The translations under genes were made by a program, and so were the position numbers. Below, piece after piece: positions 35,200 to 47,424 of a stretch of DNA of 64,000 nt (the first letter of the stretch is position 1; the number at the start of each line of letters is the position of its first letter). The notes beneath the pieces were generated by a model. The model was not told the DNA's origin and made no database searches. It saw only the letters and a program-made list of their open reading frames with translations. The stretch is from Leucaena leucocephala (taxonomy: Eukaryota > Streptophyta > Magnoliopsida > Fabales > Fabaceae), in NCBI GenBank assembly GCA_037074615.1, contig CM073557.1, forward strand, positions 12,540,501-12,604,500, in the 5' to 3' direction.

Positions 35200-37491
35200 A
35201 AAATAAATTTCGTCCTCAAAATTTCAAGGTTAAATCTCTATTCATTCTTTGATGAAGTGTTTCTCTGAGGAGAATATCCCTTTCATTTCATAATATTTTC
35301 TTGACTTTTCTATCCCTTAACTTTTCTTACTATCTTACATAACTTTGTGCATCTATGCCAAACTTTTGTGGCATTTACACCCTTTCTCATTAATTCCCAG
35401 GGGTTACCCATCATTGGGCTACTCTTGCCTGAGCAACTTTCAACTAAGCATTCTACCGGGTCAGGGTTAGTTTATTTTTCTTATAGCTCTAAGCTCTAGC
35501 ATATTCTTTCTTATAGAGCTGTGTTATATTTTTACTCTATCTTAGACCATCTTTTCTAGGCCTCACTAATCTTTTAATCTCTTTATCCTAATCTGTAGGA
35601 TTTATCTACTCGTACTTTTCTATTCTCAAAACATATGGGGTCCTCTTCTCTATTCCTCAGGCATACTTGTACAACACCTTTAAATATTAGCACCCAGACT
35701 TGAATTTGAACTCCATCTTTGTTTAAGGAAAATTAAGTTCAATCTGTATATAATGTAGGCTATTTGACGAAAATCATTATAAATAAATTTTTTGGATGAG
35801 TTAATCAACTCGTGAAGCTTCCTTATCTTAACTTCGTCTTTGGTAATCATCTTTCCATAGAGTTACTATACTATTCTCATTTCTTCATGGCTCATTACTT
35901 TCTTTAGGCTAAGTCTAACTATGACCTTGGGATCTAACTGCGATCAACTGTAAGCCTATTCAGAATCTAACTATGACCCTGAAGCCATGTTAGGATCTAA
36001 CTGCGATCCCATAGAATCCTTTGTGATTCTGTTGTAATGTGTCATCATCTCTGAAAGATCTCAAATCAACATACTAAGTTATAAGATTAACTGCTTCCAC
36101 TTGTTGATAACTCAATCAATAAATTTTAAGAAATACATTCAGTAGCCCATATTATTTACCAAGACTTTACTTATTTTCTCTCTTACTCATGAGTTCTTTC
36201 TCATCTTTCCTGCTCTGTTGTTGCTTACCAATTATGGTCTAACCACCTGCCATTGCATTCTATTGCTATGGCCTTATCAAAACTTCTTATTTAAATATGT
36301 GCTCTAACTGTGAGTCATCTTAACTATACTCTAACTGTAAGCAATATGTATTAGATCTAACTCTTATCTAAAGAGTGATCTGAACTCATCTGAATCTATC
36401 TCTAGCTAAGAGCCATCTGTTTCAGACCCAACTCTTATCTGAAGAGTAATATGAAAATAATCTCTTTACTGTTATCTTTTGCTCTTTCTGTATATCATTT
36501 CTTTTGATAGAGTTATAACACTACCACCTTCTTGGTACTTGTTGTAACCCTAACATAAGAAATGGCCCTAATTATTGTATTCGTAAGTCTGTAGAAATAC
36601 CTGAGTAATCCCAATCATACTGTAATAACTTTCCCACTTACTAAGACTGTCTATCATCCTGAGTACATTCTTATTACATGTCGTATAGTATGGGAGAAAC
36701 ATAACTTGCTCATCATATACTCTTATATGTACTGCATAAGGGGAGTATTCATTTATCATAGCATACTCTAACATGCATGTCATCATATGACAACTGCAAG
36801 GAGATGCAACTATTCATCATAACTTATGTCAACATAAACTACATCATCACATAAATTTGCTCAACTATCCATCATACGTACACTGCAATTGAACAATTAA
36901 CTAAGTAAATTTTAAAGCATTCTTTCCTCTATCACGTTATCTGCCAGTTCCCAAACATTCATTTAAGAACCTGAAATAACTACTCATTTAACTTAGGCTG
37001 TCACATTACCCTCTTACTAGGGTATAGACTTGACCCTTCATTACTTTATCTGACTCTTTCTCATTCTCTTTCTTAAATTGGGAAGTCTGTTTATCTTTGA
37101 AACTATGGCTACCTTTCTCTATCATAACTTCTTTTTCTTATCTTGCATACATTTACCATTTTGTTAAATTTTTGCAACTACCCGAGAAAAATCCTTTCTT
37201 TATAATGGAATTCAATCTATAAATTAACTTCTCAGGTGAGTGGATCAATCTCCATCTCTATGAAGTGCTTTTGTATCTCTTTACTATCTCTTAACTCTTC
37301 TATCTATCTATCAATCCTAGTCTATTATTGACTGGACTATGCTTCCTTTCTATTCTTTTTCTTGATCCTGACGAACTTATGTTCTACCCTAGGTCTGCTA
37401 GGTTACTGTTTCTTTATGATGTGATCTCTCTATCTTGGGAACATCAACTCTTTATCTATTAACCATCTCGTCTCTAATTTTAGACCATATG
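35200..37491 (-). other. Family B interior, interrupted by the family A element
   Basis: Non-coding. It is the reverse-strand counterpart of 21715-23620, including the hairpin array (35915-36460; for example GGATC/GATCC at 35993-36009 and AGAATC/GATTCT at 36013-36030). It stops at 37491 where a family A element was inserted. The 5' LTR should lie right of the window. No gag-pol motif was seen. Confidence 0.75.
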
Positions 37492-40400
37492 TGTCATATC
37501 CTAAATTTTCCCTATTTTTATAATATTGATAGTAGAAAGAGGTTTGGAAAGGATTATGATGAAGATTAGAAGAAATGATAAAGGTTAAATGAATCTTCAA
37601 GAAAGAAAGGGACCTAAACAAAAATTAGAAAATTTAAAGGCCAAAAGTTAAAGTAGAAACAAAAGTTGGGCCACAAGTGATAATTTTTCAAAGTTTAGGG
37701 ACCCAAATGTAAATAAGCAGAAAGTCAGGGACCTAAATATAATTATGAGAAAGTTGAATCGAAAAAGGCTAAAAAATGCCCGAAATCATATTAGACTCAA
37801 ATTTTACCAGTAGATAGACAAAGTTATTCCAGTTAGTTTAAGGAGTCACAGAATTTCGATTTGAGGTCCCGATTAATTGATAGAAATTCCTCAAGTCAGA
37901 AGGAATTATTGTAGTATTTTTCAGATCTCAGAATCAGATGAAACTTTATCGTAAATTCTTACATTTAATATATGAATTTATAAAACTGACAGAGTCAGAA
38001 AAGGAATCCTGTAGAATTCTTACGGGATTTTACTGTAGAATAGAATACCCGATTAATAGGATCGGGAGAGGTGTCCTTGGATTTGTGCCATAAAGGGCAT
38101 AAAGCCACTGAGCCCAAACCACGAAGTACATGGCGCCATAGTAGGCCCAATATTATGACCGGACAGTTAAGTGGGCTAGGGTCCAGAGCAGTCCAGGAAA
38201 AGTGTAAAATTACGAAAATACCCCTGGAAGCCCATATTATACCAGTGATGGATGGAGGTCATTTTGGTCATTCTAGAAAGGCCAAAAATGTGGGACATAG
38301 TATTAATATGATTAGTTAGAGCTAATATATTCCCTGAGGCAGAGTAAAGAGGGGTGAAATGATAATTATGCCCTTAGGGTCAATATAGTGCAAGAAAAGA
38401 CACCAAGGATATTTTGGTCATTTCCCAAGTGATCTGTAATTAAGTTGTGGCCCATTACAAGTATGTCAATGGTATGAGAATTCTAGACAATGATTTCTAG
38501 GACAGAATACATATCCTAGTATATTATTAAAAAAATTAGGAACATAAAACTGTCCGGTTGTTGTGAAATTACTCCGATCGGTATCGGATTGGTCTAAACT
38601 TTTTCTAGAAGCTTCCTGGCATGGTAAGCACGCCACATACCCCCATGAGGTAACCCTTGAGCTGTCCCACATGATGTAATAATTATTCTTTTTATAAAAA
38701 GTTAAATCCAAGATTAAATGTGAGCTCTTGGATCAAATAGTAACCAAATCAATCTTGGCCATTGATTTTTCATGAAATTTTCTATAAATACCCCCTTAAT
38801 TCTGCATCCAAACCGTGGCCACCTAAACCTTTGGAAAACTCTTTCAAAATGAAAACTCAAGCCAAGATAAAGAAAATTCAAGGTACCAAAGTTCAAGCAA
38901 GCTAGAGATTAAAGGTAAGCAATCTCTCCTAGCTTATTTTCCTTTAATTTGGGAGCTTGAACTTAGGGTTTTCATGGGGGAAAAGTTGATTTTTCTCTAA
39001 GGGGAGGTGCTTCCCAAAAACCTTAGATGAAAAGGAAAAGAAGAAATTAAAGTTAGAAACATATGATTGAAGCTTAAACAACCTGGTTAAAAGATTGGTT
39101 GTTGAATCAAGTTGATATTCTTGACTTTGCCTTAATGGAACCTGTTCAGTCTGCACTATTCATGAGGGAAGGAAATGGAATTTCAATGATTTAATGCTTC
39201 CATTGAATTTAGATGATGATTTTGTGTAGGATTGGAAATGTTTTGAACCTTGACATCATTGAAATTCCAAGATTGTAGTTTTTAAAACCCTTCTCTGTTA
39301 CTGTTCACATGCATGAACAGTGATTAGAATTTCATGATTTTGATGCTTCTAAAGGTTTTAAAATGAAATGTTGTGTGGGATAAAGTGGAGAAACAAGTAC
39401 GAGAAGCATTGGAATCAAAATTAATTTTTTTTAAAGAATTTAGTACATATGTTCGGTTATGTGCAACATGTTATGAAGGATCTAGAATTTCATGATTCTA
39501 AAATCATAAATGAATTCAAAAGATGAAATTGTGTAGGTAAAAGTCAAGACATCAATTGATTAAAAGGCCAAGTCCATTGGTTGAAATTAAGGAAAGTTAA
39601 TGAGATTAATGTTCAAGAAGAAGTTATGTTGGTTAAAGGAGTTTAATGCTCAAGGAAGTTAGATTGTAATAGATGAATCATTATGTGAAGTTAGGAATTG
39701 ATTGGTATGCTCCAAGAGAGGCTGCCACATGTTCAAGAAAAGTGAGAAGAAAGATGCAAGATAAGGTGAAAGAAAGTCAAGTGCTCAAGGTAGTAAACTT
39801 ATCCTAAACTTGTATGCATTGAATGTTATGCTTGATTGTGCTATGGTTTTGGTGAATTGTGTTGCAATTGTGCTTATGTATGAAGCTCTATTTCTATGAT
39901 TACTTTGGTGAATTGTAATTCATATGTTACAGGGAAGCATGCACATTACACAATCATAACACTTTCACAAGCAAGCATAAGTAGTTACATTAATTCATGT
40001 ATTGTTTAGTGATGTTTGCTACTGAGATTTCCCCAGAAATCTCATCCCTTTCTATGTAATCCTAACCCCACAGGTTTGTTAATGATGAAAGAGGATTGAA
40101 GAAGTATGAAGAAAAGCTAGGGATTGAATAGTATATGTGTTAAATTTATTATTGCTATATGACCAATATGAGCAGTGATGGCCATGATGTAATGAAAAAT
40201 AGTAAATGATGGAATAAATGTATGAGATTTTGCAGACATTTAGTTGACATGCCAAACTTTGATTTGACATCAAGAATGCCTTATTTCGATATCTATATAA
40301 AAAGAAATGAATTTCCAAAATAAGGAATCAGAATTTGTTTCCAGAATTTCTGACCAAATGAACAGTAAATTTAATGAATAAACTATATCAATTGACTAAT

Positions 40401-40654
40401 CATTTGGTCTGGAAATTATTTTTCCCCTAAATTTCAATATGTTATATTCATGTGGCTTTTTGAACCACTTCATTTCAATGTTTCTAGAATTAATTATGAT
40501 TTTTGAAGTTCATTGCGTAATCTGAAATACCATATGAACAGTAACCCAAGAAAGAGTAAAATTCCAGATTTGGCTAATGGACTTCCAAGGTCTTGTAAGT
40601 GGTTCAAAATGCTACTGAATGGTATCTAAGACGTATGAAAGTAAGGATGTTATA
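37492..40654 (+). repeat. 5' LTR of the plus-strand family A element
   Basis: 3163 bp, TGTCATATCC to GGATGTTATA (terminal CA changed to TA). TATA box at 38783, donor at 38916, hairpin near 40024-40043 (GAGATTTC / GAAATCTC). Confidence 0.9.
38783..38790 (+). promoter_or_regulatory. LTR TATA box
   Basis: TATAAATACCCCCTTAATTCTG, the conserved core-promoter block of the 5' LTR. Confidence 0.75.
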
Positions 40655-40657
40655 TTT

Positions 40658-40669
40658 TAGTATCAGAGC
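40658..40669 (+). other. Primer binding site
   Basis: TAGTATCAGAGC, one mismatch to the initiator-Met site, 3 bp after the 5' LTR. Confidence 0.85.
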
Positions 40670-40828
40670 ATAGGATTCTGGCTTAAGAAATGCTCTGAAT
40701 AGATTATTTTTAGATTGATATGAGAATATTCCCAGACCTTAACCCTAAATAGTAAGTATTTTGTTAAGGTAGGGCATGTATTAGGTTAATTAGCATTGCT
40801 TAATTAAGCAAAGATTGCAGGAATATAT

Positions 40829-41300
40829 ATGATATTTCATAAAGTTAAGGTAGAGGCTTCAGTTAATAAGGGAGACTGTAGGCTAGCAGTGATATATGGA
40901 CATAGTGTACATCTAAACTCTGATCATCCCTTACACAATTAAGAGAGTTTAGATGAGAGTATAGGGGATCAGTTAGGGAAGTCTACAGTAAGATGTCCCA
41001 TAAATATTTCTATAGACTCGAACCTGCAGTCTGGAGGTCATGTAGAGATTAAGCCTGAAGCCCAATATGTACCAGTTAATGTTGAGTCTAGTGACTCTAT
41101 ACGGTATAAGTTTGTTGGAGTGCCCTCTAACCCTGACATAAGCTTTATTACTCTGATGAGAGGACAGATTATGGCCGAGGAAACTGAGTACTGGTACTGA
41201 ATTATGGGTGGACCAGATATTATTCCTCCTCTACTAGAGTTTGAGGACAGAGTTACTATGAGTAATAGATTACAGTCCCTTAATTCAGACATCCAGTCAT
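40829..41300 (+). pseudogene. Decayed element ORF downstream of the PBS, unknown function
   Basis: From an ATG at 40829 a frame of about 155 codons is open apart from a TAA, a TGA (in WYW-type context, probably from TGG) and a TAG near the end. Recognisable segments are VEASVNKGD, SGGHVEIKPEAQYVPVNVES, SSDSIRYKFVGVPSNPDISF and EETEYWY. The same protein, with different stops, is encoded on the minus strand at 55460-56077. It is acidic and I do not recognise a domain. Its place right after the PBS recalls the ORF upstream of gag at 9904-10827, but I see no convincing sequence similarity between them. Confidence 0.6.
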
Positions 41301-43086
41301 AGTTTATGATAGTTTCTGTCCATTCCCAAAGTCCAGGAATATGTGACCTTATAGGGAAACATCAGTGTGATGTTCCTGATCCTAGTTAGTCCCAGCTTCT
41401 TTGTTAAAGACATAAAATGTTGATAGTCTAAAGAAAGCTGTGTAGAGTGAATTACTCAGTCTAGGTCAAGGGATAGACAGAAGTAGAGATAATAACATTT
41501 AGTTTATCTGCAGTTCCTCAATGCCATATCAGGGATGATAAACAAATATACAGTAGAGAGTATTAACCTAATATACTCTAGAAGACTGGCATGAGATGAT
41601 AGTAAGTCATGTATTGCCATATACCCCTACATGGCATATAGCTTTAGGTGAGTATTTGGCAAATGATCTGCCAACCAATATACAAGGGGTAATGTATATA
41701 CAAATGTTATGGTGACATAAAAGGTGATGGCTATAAGTACCAGACAAGTTATGTCATGATGATTTAAGCTACAGGTCATGACAAATATTTACAGAAACTT
41801 TTGGTCGTGGCAAGTAAAGACCAATGATCGCGATAGGAATTTTCTAAGCTATAGGCCATGATGGAAGATGACCTATGGTTGCGACAGAAGAATATAGAGC
41901 TGTTAAGGCATAATAAGTAAGTTAAGATGGTTATGACTAAAGGTTACAGAGAATATGAGATGTGGCTAGCAAGTATTTAAGTGGCGACTAAAATGCACAG
42001 AGACTTGATAACAAGAATAAAGATGTTGATATCACTAAAGGTTATCAGTTAGATGTTTAGAATAGAGTGCAGGCAAGCTAGACAGTACGGTGCACTAAGA
42101 TACAGAAGACCAGTTTAAGAAGAGGTTCAGAAGTAGATCCTCCATATGATCATCAAGAGTTAATCTACATTACAAAATACTTTATACAGCTAGTCTATAT
42201 TGAATAGAATAATAAGAAGTTAGAATGAGACTTGCCTAAGAAAGAGCCTAATATGTGGCTTAAGGTTAAAGACATCATGGCTAATAGATAGAAAGTTCAT
42301 GTTCCTAAAATAGAAGTAATAGTGCTGGATGATGAATGAGATCCAAGTGACTTAAATTAGTCAGGATCCAAAGACATACCAAAAAGGAATCACAGTCCAG
42401 TCATAACAGACTGAGACCGATAGACAGAAAGAGGAAGAAGATAATAGAGAGATACAGAAGTTACTCCATACAAGATGGAGAGTGATTTGCTCACTTGAGA
42501 AGTTTTTCTCGAAGAGTTTAAAAGAAGTATTCCTCTCAATTAGAGAGAGGTGAGCGTAAGGCTAAGGGTTAGACCAAAGGAAAGAACCCATTGATGAATA
42601 ATTAGTCGAATTCATTCACATGAACATTAAGGCTTATTAAGAGATACTCTCTCACCTGTTAGTAATCCAGAAGGATAAGGGAAAACTTAAAAGCACAAAT
42701 GGAATAAAGATGTGAGCCAGATCTTCCTCAATTAGCTAAAAGAAAATAGCTGACTCAGTTATAGATTACAGTAAGGCCAAGGACACACAAGTCTTTCAGG
42801 CTAGAGATACAGAAGTCTTATAGGCGATGAGATATGATAGCCTGATATGATAAGCTATCTCCGATTCCTAAATGAATAAATAGGATACTGGAGATATAAT
42901 CTAAAGATAAATTGCCTCAGAAATTGTTTGAGGATTAGTAGAAAGAGATATATGTAAGCTAAGAGAAAGAAGTGTATGAGGTTTAAAGAAAGTAAAGTAG
43001 CCACAGATTCAAAGGTAAAGTGACTCCCCTATTCCTTATGTAAGAAAGAGTAAAGAAGGGTTAAGTCTATACCCTAATAAGAGGGT
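41301..43086 (+). other. Family A interior, non-coding
   Basis: Reverse counterpart of 54290-55460. It contains short GGTC...GACC units around 41800-41880 and tracts matching the family B interior (for example 42170-42320 versus 21650-21790). No frame or motif of a retroelement protein. Confidence 0.65.
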
Positions 43087-43508
43087 GGTGTTGTAAGGAA
43101 TTGGAAGACACGCAGCAGAAATTAACTTAAATTTTTTCTATTCCCTGCTAGGATCTACCATATGTGTTTAAGTCAAGTGGAAAGAAGTATTACCCTCAGT
43201 ATTCAGTCGCGACTTTCTCAGCTTCTAGTTGCGACGTCCACAGCTTCTCTCCGCGGCTCGTGATCTCTTTTCGATCACAAGATGTCAATGACTCAGGTCG
43301 GCTTCCTCTACTGGTATCCACACGAACAACGTTCCAACCACGAATAACGTACTAATGCCTCCTGTCCCTCCAAGGCTTACTCAAGAATTCGTCCTCTCTG
43401 TCTCTATTTTGGCAGTTTCTTATCTGCAAACCTTTTGCGGATTCCCGTTCACCCTTTTTTTTGTCCCAAACGTAGCTCTTAAATATCATATATATAGGAT
43501 GCTATGCG

Positions 43509-45028
43509 TGTTACCACTATACTACAATGACCTTGAACCGATGTCGCCTTGGGGTTACTTCAAAAATTAAAACCAAGGATTGCGTATAGTGCAACCTCGG
43601 GTCGTTCCCTCTGAGGAGCCAAAATGTGAAATTAAATTCCTAAGTAACTAAATGCAATGCAACCTAAATTAGAAAATGGGATTTGTTTTGATTGACTAAC
43701 AACTAAATGCAATTAATTAAAAATAGATTTAAATAAAATATTTTTGGTATTTTTGGTTTAAAGAAAGGAATAATGAATGATAATAAGTGAATAGAATAAA
43801 CTCAAGGGTGATTAATAATAAAAGCAATCCTCCAATCCAATAACGCAGGCAATCATAGCTTCAAAAGATATGGGAGTTATAAACAATGAATTAAGAATTA
43901 TAATTAAGCTTTTTATTCAACAACCGAGCCACCTCGAATTGTCACAAAATATTTTCTTAGTCCTAATTTATTAACTGCTACTAGAATAATAAAATGGGAC
44001 TAAAGATATTAAAAACCAGTGCTTAATTATAACTCAATAATTCATAAAAATAGAATTTGAGCCAACAAGAGACACAACGATCTAATAATTCAAGCCACCT
44101 TGAAAAATCATAAAATATTCACGATAATCTCAATACAATGTCTGACCCAGATCAAAGTAAATGAAATTAAAGTTAATTAAAGATTAATGTTAAATGTCAA
44201 GCAAAAATTCAGTCACAATAATCTTCAATAAATACAATTAAATCATTCTAAACATTCCCAATAATTATAAAATTAATCCTAAGACCTAGGAGCCATAATA
44301 TAATTATTAGGTAGAGAGTTAGAGTAACTTATACTCCCCTTTGAGATCCCAAACTCGTGCCTTTGCCATTGAATTAGAGAATTAAGACGAACTAGCCACG
44401 CATAGTCACAAAGATTAACACCAATTTTAAGAGCTTAGCCATGAATAATGGAGCTGCACGTCGCTCTTCTTTCAATTCAATTCTCTACGTGGTCCTGTCT
44501 GCGTCTTGAGCGTGTTCTCCTCTTGTTTCAATTCAGTTATGTGGTATCCTAGTGTATTTGCTTTTCAATTCCCGTGGCATCTTGGTTGATTTCCGTGTGT
44601 GTGCTTATTTGCTTTTCAATTTTCTCTTTCCAATTCAATTTCCGCCGCAGCACACACCTTGTTTTCTTGCGTGAATCACCTTTTTAAAAGCAAATTGAAT
44701 GAAAGAAAACCTAATGGGCTAACTGCAAGGTTTGGCCCATGGGTCCTCATTTGCAATTTATGAATCTGTAGTCCTTTGTTGTCATTTGTAAGTTCCAATT
44801 TCTTCTAAATTTCTGAAATACAAAATTAAAATGATGTAATACATTTTCTTCTAAAAATAATTGTTTAGGAGAAATAATAAAATATGACAATTATGCCCCT
44901 ATTAAACACTAATTTAATGTAAGGTTTATTAATCCAAATCATGCATAAATAATATAATTAAGGACTAAAAAGTTGACAAAAATCCACTAAAATGATATGA
45001 ATAAATATATAAAAATATGGGTTTGTCA
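43509..45028 (-). repeat. Probable 3' LTR of the Athila/Tat-like fragment
   Basis: On the minus strand it would start TGACAAACCC at 45028, right after the purine tract, and end ...GTATAGTGGTAACA at 43509. The length of about 1.5 kb is usual for such LTRs. The left boundary is inferred and no TSD could be confirmed. Confidence 0.5.
43511..43531 (-). other. tRNA-Asp-like 5' half in an LTR end
   Basis: The minus strand reads GTCATTGTAGTATAGTGGTA, which as I recall it matches the first ~20 nt of plant tRNA-Asp(GTC) with one difference and includes the A-box part. The anticodon arm and 3' half do not follow, so this is not a functional tRNA gene. Confidence 0.45.
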
Positions 45029-45540
45029 ACTCCCCCACACTTAGCCTTTTGCACTCCTGGGCAAAATATTAGTCAGAAGAATTCCAACAGTTGAACTCAA
45101 TGCAAGTAAACATAAAGATGTCAAGGCAAGAATATATAATCAACTCCAGCAACTTCTATCCTAAATCAATCAATAGTGATGGAATGCTTCGATGCAAGGA
45201 AAGTAACACAAGACATAGCAAGATAGAGGAAGGGAAACATAATAGATCTCTTGTAGGTATAAGTGTTTCACTCAACTCTCAAGTATAGGGAATTTTCACT
45301 CAATCCACCTAGATTAGCACCTACCATAGGCTTGTAAAGATTCTACTATCTCCACTACTAACATACCATAGACTCATGATCAAGGGGACTTTATTGGGTT
45401 GTAATGTTGGTGAAAGGCTAATGAATGGATGGAATGAAATGTAGAACAAGTTTAATGCATTAGTATTAAGAAATAGCTCAAAGTAAGATAACATGTGACT
45501 ACCAAATGAACAATAAACTTTAATCTTCAACTACTAAAGG

Positions 45541-45690
45541 ATGCTTTATTGCCAATTTTTCTTTTTCTCTCTTTCTTCTTTTTTTTCAACTTCTTTCTTT
45601 TTTTTTTGTCTTTTTTTCTGCACATTTTCTTTTTCTTTTTCTTGTCTTTTCTATTTCTTTTCTCCCTTTTTCTTGGCAAACCTAACTCAA
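45541..45690 (+). repeat. Polypyrimidine tract
   Basis: About 150 bp of nearly pure C/T with T runs up to 10, in the non-coding tail between the integrase remnant and the 3' LTR. A 60-codon Phe-rich frame across it is a composition artefact. Confidence 0.7.
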
Positions 45691-46657
45691 AAAGATAAAG
45701 ATAAGAACTTCAATAGTGCATAGTTAATCATTAAGAACATAATATAACTCATCCAAAGCACTTGTTCAAAATTAATGGAATGAAATGAAAGTGATGGGCT
45801 CAAAGGGGTAAGAAAAGGTTAATTGAGATGACTTGTGTTTGGGTAAAAGGGTTTAGAATTGAATGCCCCTATCATGCTCATAAATCCAGGTAATAATGCA
45901 GCTTTGAAAAAGAATATAGACAAGTTCTAGAGGTTAACCAAAACTAGGTGGAAATCACACAAGATAAGAAAGAAAATTAAGGTTCAATAATCCTTCCAAC
46001 ACGGCTTTCTCTAATATGTTTCCTCCCTAAAATCAAGCTACGAACAAGGTTAATAACATTGTATCAAGACACTCCACTATGCTAATCAATTCAGAATAAG
46101 AATTTTTCAAATCAAAATGCATTCTTATGTAAACATGCCAATGTTCACATGCATAAAGAAATAAGGATTTAAAAATAAAGCCTAATGATTGCAACAGTCA
46201 AGTGAAAGGTGGGAATCATAGAAACAATTCGCTCATACAGTATTGAAAAATCCAATCAATTTAGCTCGACAAGTTCAAAATTTTTGACTTTTTTCATATT
46301 TTGGCGATGCAAGCAATGGCAACACAAATTAGCAAAAGCAATCCCTCCCCCACACTTAAACCATGCGTTATCCTCAACGAATCACTAAAGAATATATCAA
46401 AGGGAGAAGGGTAAATGATTAAAGAGTCATGAGTTAAAAGGGAAGGAAGCTTTATTCAAAGAAAAACTAACCTAAAACTAAGAAATCTTTAAAATGCAAC
46501 CTATTCTAAGAAATTGTTAAAAGATAGAAAGCAAATAAATCTAAAACTACTATGATTGTCCCTCCCCCACACTTACTCCTAACTATCTTAGCAAACAGAT
46601 TTCATCAGCAATACAAGAGAAAGTAAATGACAAAGGTGGAAAGGAACAACCGTGCAA

Positions 46658-47093
46658 TTAGGGAGGTCTCTGATTCTCATGGTAGTACTTAAGTAGATGA
46701 CCATTGACTTGTGAAACATGACCTGTTGGTTCATCCACTAGCTCTACCGTACCAAAAGAATGCACTTTGGTAACTCTAAAAGGGCCCTCCCACTTGATGA
46801 CAAACTTCCCAGGCATCAACTTCAACCGGACCTTGAATTTTAGAACCTTTTCACCTTCATGGAATTGTTTTCTCAAAATCTGTTTGTCATGAATCATTTT
46901 CAGCTTGCCTTTATAGAATCTAGCATTATCATAGGATTCAAGTCTCATCTCTTCAAGCTCTTGGAGTTACATCGTTCAGTTTTCAAGTGAGGATTCAAGG
47001 TTTGCATCACATGCCTTGATCGCCCAATAAGATTTGTGCTCAATCTCCATAGGTAGATGGCAAGACTTACCATAGAGCAACTGAAAAGGAGAT
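46658..47093 (-). pseudogene. int: Ty3 integrase C-terminal part (Athila/Tat type)
   Basis: In one frame from 47093: SPFQLLYGKSCHLPMEIEHK then SYWAIKACDANLE. A stop follows near 46970, then the next frame gives SYDNARFYKGKLKMIHDKQI, VLKFKVRLKLMPGKF, GPFRVTKVHSFGTVELVDE and VNGHLLKYY, ending at 46658. The SP..LLYGK.CHLP.E.EHK.YWA motif and the GPF.V..V...G.VEL block are the integrase C-terminal domain of Athila/Tat Ty3 elements. The zinc finger and the catalytic D,D,E core are absent. The domain is directly preceded by pre-RT sequence because of an internal deletion. Confidence 0.85.
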
Positions 47094-47100
47094 ATGCTAT

Positions 47101-47424
47101 AGCCCTTTTATACCTTTTTAACACTGAAACTAGTCTCTCTTCTTCAGAACTACTCAAAGAACTGGAAATAATAACAGGTAATTTACAATCATCAGTAAGA
47201 AAGACATATTTCAAGTTAGAGAGAAAGGGTCTCAATTCTAAATCAGGGGGTTGCACAACAGAAGGAATCATCTTTGTCATATCAAGTACATTTAGAGCGA
47301 GTACTGTGTCCATGTGGCTTAGGGAAAGAGATATAAGCTCAGTATTATGTATATTTCCTCCACTTTCTGACTCAGTGCCACCATCAAATGACCTAGAAAT
47401 AGGAGAGTTAGTCATTCTGATCAA
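47101..47424 (-). pseudogene. pol: Ty3 pre-RT segment of pol (Athila/Tat type)
   Basis: Contains QPPDLELRPFLSNLKYVFL followed by PVIISSSLSSSEEERLVSVL and KRYKRAIAY. This is the region just before reverse transcriptase in Athila/Tat elements. Instead of continuing into RT, the frame runs at about 47095 into the integrase SPFQLLYGK motif in another register. The upstream part of the frame, with stops, carries acidic spacer sequence. Confidence 0.8.

Noticed and set aside
35930..36460. Possible CRISPR-like array of short repeats
   Set aside because: Repeats are irregular in spacing, are imperfect hairpins inside a plant retroelement, and have no constant spacer length or cas genes.
45541..45723. 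Phe-rich 60-codon frame that could look like membrane segments
   Set aside because: Produced by a polypyrimidine tract; low complexity.
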